A stretch of 64,000 bases of DNA from Comamonadaceae bacterium M7527 (GTDB lineage: Bacteria > Pseudomonadota > Gammaproteobacteria > Burkholderiales > Burkholderiaceae_C). The position numbers and the translations under genes were made by a program. The stretch spans positions 186,001 to 250,000 of the forward strand of contig CP087990.1 of NCBI GenBank assembly GCA_021044545.1. Reading direction: 5' to 3'. A model generated the notes under the pieces. The model saw only the letters and a list, made by a program, of their open reading frames with translations, was not told the DNA's origin and did no database searches. Below are positions 34,097 through 44,453 of this stretch, piece after piece; within the stretch, counting starts at the first letter, position 1; each line of letters opens with the position of its first letter.

Positions 34097-35884
34097 TTAC
34101 CTGACTGCCCAGCCGTCTTTTAGTCCAACGCTTCTGTTGAATACGGGTGCCCCGACTTGGCTGTCTTGCAAGTCTGCGACGAAATAGCCCAGGCGCTCAA
34201 ACTGAAAGCTTTGGCCAGCGCTGGCTGTGGCCAGGCTGGGCTCCACAACGGCCTGTACCGTGTGCAGGCTGTCTGGGTTGAGGGCCGCCATAAAGTCGCG
34301 CCCGCCAGCGTCGGGCTGCGCTTCTTTAAACAGGCGGTCGTACAAGCGCACGGGTGCGCTGAGCGCATCGCTGGCACCCACCCAAGTGATAACACCCTTG
34401 ACCTTGACGGCAGAGGCGCCCGGCGTGCCGCTTTTGGTGTCGGGTATCAGGCGTGCGTTGACTTGCAGCAGCGTGCCGTTGCTATCGTAGTCAGCGCCTA
34501 TGCACTCCACCACGTGGCCGTATTTCAGTCGCACCTTGTTGCCGGGAAACAAGCGGAAGTAGCCTTTGGGCGGTTCTTGCTCGTAGTCTGTGCGCTCAAT
34601 CCATAGCTCGGAGCCAAACATGAATTGGCGCTCCCCGCGTTCAGGGTGGTGTGGGTGTACGGGTGCGGTACAGGTATCTAAATAGCCTGCACCCATTAGC
34701 TCGTCCCAGTTGTCAATATGCAGCTTGATGGGGTCCAGCACGGCCATGGCGCGCGCCGCGGTGGTGTCCAGCGTGTCGCGCAGGCTGCCCTCCAGGGTGG
34801 AGTAGTCAATCCAAGCGTCAGACTTAGATACGCCAATGCGGTCTGTAAACAAGCGAATGGCTTCAGGTGTGTAGCCACGACGGCGCAAACCCACAATCGT
34901 GGGCATACGTGGGTCGTCCCAGCCTTGTACGTGTTGCTCATGCACCAGTTGCGCCAACTTGCGTTTACTGGTGACCACATAGGTGAGATTCAGGCGGGCG
35001 AATTCGTATTGTTTGGGTGGTGGCGTGTTCACGATGCCACCGGCACCCAGCTTGTCCATTAGCCAGTCGTAAAACGGGCGCTGGTCTTCAAACTCCAGTG
35101 TGCAAATACTGTGGGTGATATTTTCCAGCGCGTCTTCTATGGGGTGCGCAAAGGTGTACATGGGGTAAATGCACCAGGCATCGCCAGTGTGGTGGTGGGT
35201 GGCGTGTCGTATGCGGTAGATGGCTGGGTCGCGCATGTTGATGTTGGGGCTGGCCATGTCAATTTTGGCGCGCAGCACGGCAGCGCCATCTGCCAAAACG
35301 CCAGCGCGCATGTCGGCAAAGCGAGCCAAGTTTTCAGCCGCAGTGCGGTTTCTAAAGGGGCTGTCGGTGCCGGGTGTGGCAAAGTCGCCCCGGTTTTTGC
35401 GCATGTCCTCACCGCTTTGTTCGTCCACATAAGCCAAGCCTTGCTCAATAAGGTAGACGGCCGCATCGTGCATGGTGTCAAAGTAGTCACTGGCCTGGTA
35501 GCGGTGGCTGGTACCAAACGCTTGCCAGTCAAAGCCCAGCCACTGCACCGCGTCTACGATGGCGTCCACAAAGGTTTGGTCTTCCTTCTCGGGGTTGGTG
35601 TCGTCAAAGCGCAAGTGGCACACGCCGCCGTAGGCTTGCGCCAAGCCAAAGTTCAGGCAAATGCTTTTGGCGTGACCAATGTGCAAGTAGCCGTTGGGTT
35701 CTGGCGGAAACCGTGTGCGAATGCTGGCCGGGTCAGGCTGGCCTTGCGCGTGCTGAGCCGCCGTGCCGGGTTGGCCAGCCCACAAGCGCTTGGCATGTGT
35801 GCCTTTGCTCAGATCGGACTCAATGATTTGGCGCAAAAAATTACTGGGCTTGGCGGCGGTGTCTGGTGTGTTGCTGTCGGTCAC
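34097..35884 (-). CDS. glnS: Glutaminyl-tRNA synthetase
   Basis: Class I aminoacyl-tRNA synthetase charging tRNA-Gln. 595 aa from a GTG start at 35884. HIGH motif in PPEPNGYLHIGHAKS; KMSKS counterpart TSKRKL in YVVTSKRKLAQLV; the anticodon-binding beta-barrel domains make up the C-terminal half. Intact, in contrast to the downstream pseudouridine synthase gene, which starts nine bases after its stop and is probably cotranscribed. Divergent from uppP. Confidence 0.97.
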   Translation of the reverse strand: MTDSNTPDTAAKPSNFLRQIIESDLSKGTHAKRLWAGQPGTAAQHAQGQPDPASIRTRFPPEPNGYLHIGHAKSICLNFGLAQAYGGVCHLRFDDTNPEKEDQTFVDAIVDAVQWLGFDWQAFGTSHRYQASDYFDTMHDAAVYLIEQGLAYVDEQSGEDMRKNRGDFATPGTDSPFRNRTAAENLARFADMRAGVLADGAAVLRAKIDMASPNINMRDPAIYRIRHATHHHTGDAWCIYPMYTFAHPIEDALENITHSICTLEFEDQRPFYDWLMDKLGAGGIVNTPPPKQYEFARLNLTYVVTSKRKLAQLVHEQHVQGWDDPRMPTIVGLRRRGYTPEAIRLFTDRIGVSKSDAWIDYSTLEGSLRDTLDTTAARAMAVLDPIKLHIDNWDELMGAGYLDTCTAPVHPHHPERGERQFMFGSELWIERTDYEQEPPKGYFRLFPGNKVRLKYGHVVECIGADYDSNGTLLQVNARLIPDTKSGTPGASAVKVKGVITWVGASDALSAPVRLYDRLFKEAQPDAGGRDFMAALNPDSLHTVQAVVEPSLATASAGQSFQFERLGYFVADLQDSQVGAPVFNRSVGLKDGWAVR

Positions 35885-36025
35885 AATGGGGCGCTGGTGG
35901 GTAGGTTGTGGCTAAAAAATAGCGCGAATCCTGTGATTTTATGCGGTTGTGGCGTGATCACCTTAGCCACTTAGAATTAGCGCATTCAATACACAAAAGC
36001 TCTTACTGGGCGGGAAGCTATTCGC

Positions 36026-36850
36026 GTGGACTATTTATTACTGGCCAAAGCCGTTGTGATGGGTTTGGTAGAGGGCATTACCGAGTTCTTGCCTATTTCT
36101 TCCACCGGCCACCTGATTGTCACGGGCTCGCTGATTGGCTTTCACGACGACAAGGCCAAGGTGTTTGATATCGCCATACAAACCGGCGCTATTGTTGCTG
36201 TTGTTGTGGTTTATTGGCAGCGTATTTGGACAACCGTCAGTGAGCTGCCCACGCAGCCCCAGGCTCAGCGCTTTACGCGCAATGTCCTGATTGCTTTTTT
36301 CCCGGCGGTTATTTTGGGCTTGTCCTTTGGCAAAGCCATTAAGGAAAATTTGTTCAACGCCAACGTAGTGGCTATTGCGCTGATTGTGGGCGGCGCCATT
36401 ATTTGGTGGGCGGAAAAGCGCCAAGCAACCACCGTGCGCGTAGACAGCGTTGACGAAATGACTGGCATGGATGCGCTAAAGGTTGGTCTTATTCAGTGTG
36501 TTGCCATGATTCCTGGTACCAGCCGCAGCGGCGCCACCATCATTGGCGGCATGCTCATTGGCCTTAGTCGACGTGCAGCCACCGACTTTTCGTTTTACTT
36601 GGCGATTCCCACGCTGATAGGCGCTGGTGTGTACAGCCTGTACAAAGAGCGTGACTTGCTGGAGTGGGCCGACTTCCCCATGTTTGCTGTGGGCACAGTG
36701 GTGGCGTTTTTCAGTGCGCTGTGGTGCATACGTTGGTTGTTGCGCTACATCTCTACCCACAGCTTTATGCCTTTTGCGTGGTACCGGGTGGCGTTTGGCT
36801 CGTTTATTCTGGCCACATCGGCTACAGGCTGGATTGAATGGGCGGCCTAG
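36026..36850 (+). CDS. uppP: Undecaprenyl-diphosphatase
   Basis: Integral membrane phosphatase recycling undecaprenyl pyrophosphate for cell-wall synthesis; overproduction is linked to bacitracin resistance. 274 aa from GTG 36026. Both catalytic motifs are present: VEGITEFLPISSTGHL near the N-terminus and PGTSRSGATIIGG in the middle. About eight membrane segments. Followed 19 bp later by an MFS gene on the same strand. Confidence 0.97.
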   Translation: MDYLLLAKAVVMGLVEGITEFLPISSTGHLIVTGSLIGFHDDKAKVFDIAIQTGAIVAVVVVYWQRIWTTVSELPTQPQAQRFTRNVLIAFFPAVILGLSFGKAIKENLFNANVVAIALIVGGAIIWWAEKRQATTVRVDSVDEMTGMDALKVGLIQCVAMIPGTSRSGATIIGGMLIGLSRRAATDFSFYLAIPTLIGAGVYSLYKERDLLEWADFPMFAVGTVVAFFSALWCIRWLLRYISTHSFMPFAWYRVAFGSFILATSATGWIEWAA

Positions 36851-36869
36851 TCTACGAGGCAAGATCAGC

Positions 36870-38174
36870 ATGAAAGACTTGCGCGGGCACTTGGTGGCCA
36901 TTCTCAGTGGTGTTGCCATGTTGATAGTGGGTATCAGCCTGCTGTTTTCTGTGGTGGGTTTGCGCGCGGGCATGGCCGAGTTCTCTACGGTGGTTACTGG
37001 GCTTATCACATCAGCCTACTACTTTGCAGGCTATGTGGCCGGCGTGTTGGTGTGCCCTGCATTAATCAGCCGCGTGGGGCACATACGCGCTTATGCTGCG
37101 ATGGCCAGCATGGCGTCCACCATGCCCATATTGCACGCCTTGTGGATTGATCCCTGGTTTTGGGGTGCATTGCGTTTTGTTGCTGGCGTATGCCTGGTGG
37201 GCTTGTACATCGTGATTGAAAGTTGGCTCAACACACTGGCACCCAAAGACCAGCGCGGGCGCGTGTTCTCTATTTATTTGTTTGTGTCTTTCATGGCGCT
37301 GGCTTTGGGCCAGTGGCTTATTTTGGTGGGCGACGCCATGGGCTTTGTGCCGTTTGCCATGGTGTCGGTGTTGCTGTCGTTTGCGTTGTTGCCCATTACA
37401 TTGGCACCTGTCACACAGCCTGATGCGGTAGAGCCCCCACGCTTGAGCATTAGCAGTTTGTGGTTGGCTACGCCGCTAGGGGTGAGCGGGGCGTTTGCGT
37501 CGGGACTGATCAGCAGTGCGTTTTTTGGTTTGGGCGCTGTGTTTGCCCAACGTGTTGGCTTTGACGCCGCGGGTGTGGCATCGTTTATGGCGGCCACGAT
37601 TGTGGGGGGCGCCTTGTTTCAGTGGCCTGTTGGTCATTATTCAGACCGCATAGACAGGCGCCGGGTCCTGTTGCTGGCGCTTGTGGCGGCCGTGATGCTG
37701 GGTGTTGTGGCCTATGTGTTTGCGCTCACAATGACATGGGCCTTGGTGCCGCTGGGTTTCTTGCTTGGTGGCGTGTTGTTCACGGTGTACGGCCTGAGTG
37801 TTGCGCACGCCAATGACATGGTGGACCCGTCTAGAACACTGGAAATAACCGGTGGCTTGCTGTTGGTGCACGGCATAGGTGCAGCCCTTGGTCCAACGCT
37901 GGCGGGTGTATGGATGGACTCAGCGGGCCCAGGCAGTTTGATGCTTTACTTCGCGTTGGTGTGCGCTGCGTTGGCTTTGCATACCCTGCAGCGCATCAAG
38001 GCGGTGGCGCCGGTGGCGGATGAAGATAAGGTGGACTATGTGCTGATGGGTACCGGCACCGAGACCACCTTGCAGCTGGATCCGCGCACGCCAGATCCCT
38101 CAGAGCCTTTGGAGACTCTAGCCGACCAGGACAGCGATCAAGAGGCCACGCCAGTGCCCGCACCAACGAGCTAG
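36870..38174 (+). CDS. MFS transporter
   Basis: 434 aa with about twelve hydrophobic segments; the start at ATG 36870 (MKDLRGHLVAILSG) follows a GAGG-like site. The MFS A-loop-like motif is visible in GHYSDRIDRRRVLLL between the halves. The C-terminal 60 residues are hydrophilic and acidic (DEDKVDYVLMGTGTE onward). Family members with the YVLMGTGT-type tail are uncharacterised MFS permeases of the YcaD type. Substrate unknown. Ends five bases from the convergent hydrolase gene. Confidence 0.85.
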   Translation: MKDLRGHLVAILSGVAMLIVGISLLFSVVGLRAGMAEFSTVVTGLITSAYYFAGYVAGVLVCPALISRVGHIRAYAAMASMASTMPILHALWIDPWFWGALRFVAGVCLVGLYIVIESWLNTLAPKDQRGRVFSIYLFVSFMALALGQWLILVGDAMGFVPFAMVSVLLSFALLPITLAPVTQPDAVEPPRLSISSLWLATPLGVSGAFASGLISSAFFGLGAVFAQRVGFDAAGVASFMAATIVGGALFQWPVGHYSDRIDRRRVLLLALVAAVMLGVVAYVFALTMTWALVPLGFLLGGVLFTVYGLSVAHANDMVDPSRTLEITGGLLLVHGIGAALGPTLAGVWMDSAGPGSLMLYFALVCAALALHTLQRIKAVAPVADEDKVDYVLMGTGTETTLQLDPRTPDPSEPLETLADQDSDQEATPVPAPTS

Positions 38175-38179
38175 GAGCC

Positions 38180-39043
38180 TCATACCTCGCCGCTCATGGC
38201 TTGAAGCGCCAGCACGGCGGCAGCGGCGGTTTCTTTGGGGGACTCCATGGGAAACAAATGCGTGCCCTCTATATGCTGCCAGCGCCCAGGCGCGTCAGTG
38301 CCCACCAGGCGGCGCGACAAGCCTTCGCCTACCTGGCGCATCTCCACCGATTGTGTACCAGCAATAAAAGACAGGGGACACCGCAACGGGTGGCGGCGCA
38401 GCATGGCGTCTACGTTGTGGGGCAGTGTGTTGTAGATTTTGGTTTCTATGTCACGGTCAAAACGCAGCACACAATGCGAGCCGCCGTTGTTGTCGCTGAT
38501 GGTCTCAAAGCCGTGTGTCATGTAGTCGTCAAGAGCGGCTGGGTCCCAGCGGGAAAATACGCGCTTGCTACCCAAGTGCCTGCGTGTTTCGGCCAGGCTG
38601 GGCCAGGTGTTGCGCCGCTTGCGACTGATGCGCCCCGGGGATACTGAGCCTATGAGCTGTGTCAGCTTGGCTGCAGCCAGGCCCTTGGCTTTCCAACCGG
38701 TGAGCACAGGTGAGTCAAGTAGCAAAACGCCTTTAACGCGCTGGCCGCCCAGCATGGGGTGCTTGGCCGCGCACAGCAAGCTCACTATGCCGCCCAACGA
38801 ATGCCCCACAAGCCACGCTTCTTGCTGGGCTGCATGCATCTCGGCACCGGCAAAGTCGTGCAATTGTTTGACCAGGTTGGGCCAGTTGCTGGTCACCGCG
38901 TACTGCGGCTCGTGGCCAAAGCGGTCTATGGCTTTAACGGTGTAGCCGCGTGCGCGCAAGCTTTTAAACAATTGCCCGTAAGTGCCACCGGGGAAGCTAT
39001 TGCCGTGAGAAAAAATAATCAGCGGCGTTGCGGGTGTTGTCAT
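38180..39043 (-). CDS. Alpha/beta hydrolase
   Basis: 287 aa from ATG 39043 (MTTPATPLIIFSHGNSFPGG). The nucleophile elbow VGHSLGG supplies the serine; the oxyanion segment FSHGNSFPGGTY precedes it, and the C-terminal histidine is probably in IEGTHLFPMESP. A soluble esterase/lipase-like enzyme; substrate unknown. The frame is open further upstream, but that part is unlike the family. mutS lies 176 bp upstream on the same strand, with nothing recognisable in the gap. Confidence 0.85.
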   Translation of the reverse strand: MTTPATPLIIFSHGNSFPGGTYGQLFKSLRARGYTVKAIDRFGHEPQYAVTSNWPNLVKQLHDFAGAEMHAAQQEAWLVGHSLGGIVSLLCAAKHPMLGGQRVKGVLLLDSPVLTGWKAKGLAAAKLTQLIGSVSPGRISRKRRNTWPSLAETRRHLGSKRVFSRWDPAALDDYMTHGFETISDNNGGSHCVLRFDRDIETKIYNTLPHNVDAMLRRHPLRCPLSFIAGTQSVEMRQVGEGLSRRLVGTDAPGRWQHIEGTHLFPMESPKETAAAAVLALQAMSGEV

Positions 39044-39219
39044 GGTCTGAATGTTTTTCTCGGTTGGGGTTTTAATTGTTTTGAGTGCCATGGCCGCATT
39101 GCGCGCGCTGCAAAGCGAGTAGCCTTCGCCGGGTAGGTGGTTAAAGGCTGGCGTTGGTAGTCGAGTCAGGTAACAACACCCAATCCGCATCGGGCTTGGC
39201 GGCTGCGCAATCAGTCATG

Positions 39220-41859
39220 TTAAGCGTCTCGCTGGCTCAAAGTTTTGAGCTGGTACACCCAGTCCAACGCTTCTCGCGCAGACAGGCTGTCTGGGTCTAG
39301 CTCAGCGATGGCCTGCTCTACGGCGCTTGGCTCGGCAGCTGGCAGAGGCGGCGGCTCGGCAAACAAGTCTACCTGGGGCTGGCTGCTTTGGTTGTCCCGT
39401 TCAAGGTTGGCCAAACTTTGTCTGGCCTGCTGCACCACAGCGGCTGGTACGCCGGCGAGCTTGGCCACTTGTACGCCAAAGCTGCGGCTGGCTGGCCCGG
39501 GCTCAATGTGGTGCAAAAAGGCAATGCCGCTGTTGCCAGACTCCACCGCACTGACGTGCATGTTGATGGCTTGGTGGTGGCTGGTGGGCAGTTGTGTGAG
39601 CTCAAAGTAGTGGGTGGCAAACAAACTCATTGACTTGCATTTGTTGTGCAAGTGGGTGGCGATACCTGCTGCCAACGCCAATCCGTCGTAGGTGGATGTG
39701 CCGCGCCCGATTTCGTCCATCAGCACCAGCGACTGCTCGGTGGCGGCGTGCAGTATTTGCGCCGCCTCAGTCATCTCCAACATAAAGGTGGACTGGGCGT
39801 TGGCCAAGTCATCGGCCGCGCCAATGCGCGTGTGTATCGCATCAAGCGGACCTATGCGGCACTTGGTGGCTGGTACATAACTGCCCATGCTGGCCAGCAG
39901 CGCAATCACGGCGACTTGGCGCATGTATGTTGACTTACCGCCCATGTTGGGGCCAGTGATAACGTGCAAGCGCGCCTTGGCGTTGAGTGTGGTGTCGTTG
40001 GGGATAAAGTTCACGCTACCGGTGTTGGTGGCTTGCAAACGGCTCTCTACTACAGGGTGACGTCCACCTTGTATGTAAATGCCAACCTCGCTACTGAACT
40101 CGGGTGCACACCAATTCAGCGTATGCGCGCGCTCAGCCAAACAACACACCACGTCCAGGCCAGCCAATGCGCGTGACAGGTTGGTAAGTGGTGCAAGCCA
40201 AGTCAGTAGTTGCTCCAGCAATTGGTCATAAAGCCATTTTTCACGCGCCAGCGAGCGCTCCTGGGCGCTGAGCGCCTTATCCTCAAAGGCCTTGAGTTCT
40301 GGCGTTGTGAAGCGTTCTGCGTTTTTAAGCGTTTGGCGGCGGCGGTAGTTGTCTGGCACACGGCCTAGCTGGCCTTGACTAACCTCAATAAAAAAGCCGT
40401 GCACGCGGTTGTATTGCACTTTGAGGTTGGCTATGCCTGTGCGTTCGCGCTCGGTCGCTTCAAGTTGCAGTAAAAAATCATCGGATTTGGTGGCTATGGC
40501 GCGCAGCTCGTCTAGCTGCGTCAAAGCCGTCAGCTATCACGCCACCTTCGCGCACCAGTGCAGACGGCTCTGCCAGCAAGCTGGCGTCCAGCAAGGCCAC
40601 TACTTCAGGCGCAGGCGTGAGGTCTTGTGCCCACTGTGCCAACAAGCCTGTCAGTTCGTTGCCGGGCTGCGCTTGCAAGGTGTTGGCCAAACTGCCAGCG
40701 CGCTTGAGGGTGTTGCAAAGCGCGACCAGCTCTCGCGGCTTGGCTTGCGCCAGTGCAATGCGCGCCGTGATGCGTTGCGCGTCACCGCAACCTTTGAGGT
40801 TTGTTTGCAAGCGCTGGTAGTGCAGGTTGCCTGGGGCGCTAACCGTGGCAATGGCTTGCAGCCTGGCCTTGGCTGTGGAGCGGGCGCGCTCTGGCGTTAG
40901 CAGCCATTCGCGCAGCATGCGGCTACCCATACTGGTGGCGCAGGTGTCTAACAGCGACAACAGCGTAGGCGAGGTTTCGCCGCGCAGTGTGTGCGTGAGT
41001 TCGAGGTTGCGCCGCGTGGTGGCGGGCAGGTTGATGAGTGCGTCGTTGTGGGCAACACTCAGTTCGCGCACGTGCACCAAGTCCCGGCCCTGGGTTTGGC
41101 GCGCGTACTCAAGCAGCGCACCAGCGGCGGCGTGTGCTTGGTTGAGGTCTTGGGCGTCAAAGGCTTGCAGATTTTGTGTCAGCAGTTGTGCCAGCAGCAA
41201 GCGCAGGCCAAGGCTTTCATCAAACTGCCATGCTGGGCGCAGTGTGAGCCCCAAGCGTTGGCCACCCGCACTGGCGTTTGAGGCCAGCTCTTTGAGCACC
41301 GCCTCAAATGCATCGGTGTTGTCTGCGCTGTGCAGCAACTCTTGGGGTGCGACGCGGGCCACCCATGTTGCCAGCTCGCTTGGCTTGCACTGTGCAATGT
41401 GCACCACACCTTGTGTCATGGCCAGCCATGCCAAGCCCAATGTATTGCGTGGCCCTTGGTGTACCGCGATGACTTTGGCCTCGGCCTTGTCACCCAGCAG
41501 CTCAGACTCGGTGAGGTGCCTGGCGTCACAATGCGGACCACGCCACGCTCTACCGGACCCTTACCCGTGACTTCGCCAATTTGCTCGCAAATAGCCACCG
41601 ATTCGCCCAGCCGAATGAGTTTGGCCAGATAACCATCTACGGAATGAAAAGGCACACCCGCCATGGGGATGGGTTGGCCTGCAGACTGGCCGCGTGTGGT
41701 GAGCGTGATGTCTAGCAAGCCCGCCGCGCGCTCGGCGTCTTCGTAAAACATCTCGTAAAAATCGCCCATGCGGTAGAACAAAAGCGTGTCTGGGTACTGC
41801 GCTTTGATGCTCAAATACTGGGCCATCATGGGCGTGTGGGCGTTATCCTTGTCTGTCAT
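39220..41859 (-). pseudogene. mutS: DNA mismatch repair protein MutS, two frameshifts
   Basis: Mismatch recognition ATPase. Piece one (from ATG 41859) has the mismatch-binding domain with FYRMGDFYEMFYEDAE and stops making sense after VTPGT. The frame changes at about 41513, where one base of a Leu codon seems lost (TESELLGDKAEAKV follows). Piece two covers connector and core domains to GGVIADGFDA, then changes frame at 40516 (a codon reduced to G). Piece three has the clamp and ATPase: Walker A TGPNMGGKSTYMRQ and GRGTSTYDGLALA. Reconstructed 880 aa, normal length. If real, the cell would lack mismatch repair. Confidence 0.93.
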
Positions 41860-41992
41860 GAAAGGCGTTTGGGCAATGTACTAAGGTATGAGGGCGTCTG
41901 ATGCGCAAGCCCACCAGTCTACCGGAGCCAAAGCCAGCACCCGGCATGGCCTCAAAGGTATTTGCTGTCATCGTGTATTTATAGGTATTGAT

Positions 41993-42631
41993 ATGGATCT
42001 CTACAGTTTTTTCAGAAGTGGCACTTCTCACAGGTTGCGTATAGCGCTAGGCCTTAAGGGGCTGGCGTACAACTATGTGGCCGTTGATTTGCGGGCTGAT
42101 GAGCACTTGTTGCCCGCATTCAAAGCGCTTAACCCGCAGGCTTTATTGCCGGTGTTGGACACGGGTGCGCACAAATTGATACAGTCACCCGCGATTTTGG
42201 AGTGGCTTGAAGAGGTGCACCCAAACCCTTCTTTACTGCCTAGCGATGCTGCGGCCAGAGCCCATGTACGCGCCATGGCCGCGATTGTGGGCTGCGACAT
42301 TCACCCCCTGAACAACAAACGCATTCTTACGCAGTTGCGCAGCCAGTTTGGCGCCAATGAGCAGGTTGTTAATGCTTGGTGTGGCCAGTGGATTAGCGCG
42401 GGCTTTGATGCCCTAGAGACCATGCTGGCCGCTGATAGCCAACGTGGTGATTTTTGTTTTGGTGGGGCGCCAAGCATGGCAGATGTTTATCTGGTGCCGC
42501 AAGTAGAGAGTGCCAGACGCTTTGCTGTGGACTTGAGTGTGTGGCCACGCATCGCCGCCGTTGAGGCGGCTTGCATGGCGCTACCAGCCTTTGCCAATGC
42601 CGCGCCCAGCCAGCAGCCAGACGCAGCGTAG
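41993..42631 (+). CDS. maiA: Maleylacetoacetate isomerase / zeta-class glutathione S-transferase
   Basis: 212 aa from ATG 41993. Thioredoxin-fold N-terminal domain with the zeta-class glutathione-binding motif region FFRSGTSHRLRIALGLKGL; helical C-terminal domain with ADVYLVPQVESARRF. Isomerises maleylacetoacetate or maleylpyruvate in aromatic or tyrosine catabolism; no other gene of that pathway is nearby, so the substrate is inferred. Divergent from mutS (133 bp) and almost touching the suhB stop. Confidence 0.88.
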   Translation: MDLYSFFRSGTSHRLRIALGLKGLAYNYVAVDLRADEHLLPAFKALNPQALLPVLDTGAHKLIQSPAILEWLEEVHPNPSLLPSDAAARAHVRAMAAIVGCDIHPLNNKRILTQLRSQFGANEQVVNAWCGQWISAGFDALETMLAADSQRGDFCFGGAPSMADVYLVPQVESARRFAVDLSVWPRIAAVEAACMALPAFANAAPSQQPDAA

Positions 42632-42633
42632 GT

Positions 42634-43512
42634 TTACTCGTCTTGGGCTGGGTCGGATTGGGCGTTGGCCGCTTGACGCACAGCGGCTTTGTCGCCCGCG
42701 CTGGCAAATTTAGAGTATTTGCCCAGCAGGCTTACCAGCTGGCCGTAAATGCGTGGATTGGCGGCCATGCATTCTTTTTGGTCTAAAAAATCAGCCTCGC
42801 CGGTGAAGTTGCCGATCAGGCCGCCGGCCTCTGTCAGCAGCAAGGAGCCGGCTGCAGCGTCCCAAGGGGCCAAGCCTTTTTCAAAAAAGCCATCGCTAAA
42901 ACCAGCGGCAACGTAGGCCAAATCCAAGGCGGCAGAGCCTGGGCGGCGAATGCCGGCGCAGCGCGGCATGATGTCACCAAGCATCGCAAGGTAAGGCTTC
43001 ATCGCGTCGCCCGGACGGAATGGAAAGCCTGTGCTGAGCAAGCAGTCTTTTAGTTGGGTGCGCTTGCCCACGCGAATACGGCGCTCGTTCAGGTAGGCGC
43101 CGCGGCCTTTGCTGGCGTAAAACAAGTCGTTGCGGGTGGGGTCGTAAATAACGGCGTGTTCGATGACGCCTTTTATTTGTAACGCAATGCTCACACAGTA
43201 CACGGGAAAGCCGTGTATGAAGTTGGTTGTGCCATCCAAGGGGTCAATAATCCACACATGGTCGGCTTCGCGACCGCGCCCAGCTTGAACGCCAGACTCT
43301 TCGGCGTGTATGCCGTGGTCAGGGAAGGCGGTGAGCAAGGTTTCAATAATGGCCTCTTCAGCGGCCTTGTCCACTTCGGTGACAAAGTCGTTGGTTTGCT
43401 TGGCAGCGACGCGCACGGACTCTATGTCCAGTGCGGCGCGGTTGATGATGGTGCCAGCAGTGCGAGCGGCCTTGATGGCCACGTTCAACATGGGGTGGAT
43501 ATTGGATGACAT
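42634..43512 (-). CDS. suhB: Inositol monophosphatase family protein SuhB
   Basis: 292 aa from ATG 43512. Metal-binding motifs of the IMPase family: HAEESG (first metal-site glutamate), WIIDPLDGTTNF and WDAAAGSLLLTEAGG. SuhB dephosphorylates inositol phosphates and in enterobacteria also joins rRNA antitermination complexes. The open frame continues 20 codons upstream without family likeness. The C-terminal 30 residues are variable. Divergent from trmJ, an arrangement common in proteobacteria. Confidence 0.95.
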   Translation of the reverse strand: MSSNIHPMLNVAIKAARTAGTIINRAALDIESVRVAAKQTNDFVTEVDKAAEEAIIETLLTAFPDHGIHAEESGVQAGRGREADHVWIIDPLDGTTNFIHGFPVYCVSIALQIKGVIEHAVIYDPTRNDLFYASKGRGAYLNERRIRVGKRTQLKDCLLSTGFPFRPGDAMKPYLAMLGDIMPRCAGIRRPGSAALDLAYVAAGFSDGFFEKGLAPWDAAAGSLLLTEAGGLIGNFTGEADFLDQKECMAANPRIYGQLVSLLGKYSKFASAGDKAAVRQAANAQSDPAQDE

Positions 43513-43657
43513 AACAGTGTTTAAGAGCAAAGAATTGGGGCTTGGCGCTAGGTGCCAAAGACGCGTGTGCACATTCGATGATGGCTAGCCTTACATTTTA
43601 GCGCTTATAGTGCCTGCGTACGCGCGCATAGGTGCGCCGCTAACTGAATGTGTTGTT

Positions 43658-44422
43658 TTGAAAACCCGCTTTATTCTTATTCAGACCAGCCACGCCGGTA
43701 ATGTGGGCGCGGCAGCCCGTGCTCTAAAGGTGATGGACTTTGACGACTTGGTACTGGTACAGCCGCGCTGGGACAACGTGTTACGTCGCGAAGAAACCAT
43801 ACAACGCGCCAGCGGTGCCAACAATGTCCTGGAGCAGTGCCGCGTGGTGGACACCCTGGATGAGGCCTTGGACGGCATCAATCATATTTGTGCCACCGCC
43901 ATGACACCACGCGACTTTGGTCCGCCCACACAAAGTCCGCGCGTGCACTTTGAGCAGTTGCTGGGTCGCCCGACAAGCAGCAATGCAGGTGATGCTGTGG
44001 TGCGTCCAACCGGCGTGGCATTTTTGTTTGGCAGCGAGCGCTTTGGCATGCGCAACGACGATGTGTACAAAGCCAACGTGTGTTTGAGCATTCCGACCAA
44101 TCCCAACTTTGGCTCTTTAAATCTGGCCGCTGCCGTGCAGTTGGTGGCCTATGACTGGCGCTTGGCGCTAGATGATTGGGCGGTGGATGCACCCGCGCCT
44201 CAAAACCAGCAACTGGCCGACAGCCAAACCGTGCAAGCCATGTTGGCACACTTGCAGCAAGCCTTGGTCGCTATTGAATTTTTAGACCCTGATGCGCCCA
44301 AAAAACTAATGCCTCGCTTAAACCAACTGATGAGCCGCGCGCAGCCCAGCGTGGAAGAAATACATATTTTGCGGGGTATGGCAAAGGCCATGTTGCAAAC
44401 AGCGGCGCAAGCGAAGCGATAG
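43658..44422 (+). CDS. trmJ: tRNA (cytidine/uridine-2'-O-)-methyltransferase TrmJ
   Basis: SpoU-family (SPOUT) methyltransferase acting on position 32 of tRNAs. 254 aa from TTG 43658, which gives the family-typical beginning MKTRFILIQTSHAGNVGAAARA; the GTG at 43610 adds 16 unlike residues. Trefoil-knot motifs: FLFGSERFGMRND and LSIPTNPNFGSLNLAAAVQL. No clear ribosome-binding site is visible before the TTG. Followed by cysE 31 bp later. Confidence 0.93.
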   Translation: MKTRFILIQTSHAGNVGAAARALKVMDFDDLVLVQPRWDNVLRREETIQRASGANNVLEQCRVVDTLDEALDGINHICATAMTPRDFGPPTQSPRVHFEQLLGRPTSSNAGDAVVRPTGVAFLFGSERFGMRNDDVYKANVCLSIPTNPNFGSLNLAAAVQLVAYDWRLALDDWAVDAPAPQNQQLADSQTVQAMLAHLQQALVAIEFLDPDAPKKLMPRLNQLMSRAQPSVEEIHILRGMAKAMLQTAAQAKR

Positions 44423-44453
44423 ACTGGCAGCCTAGAAAACAACACGCCAAGCC

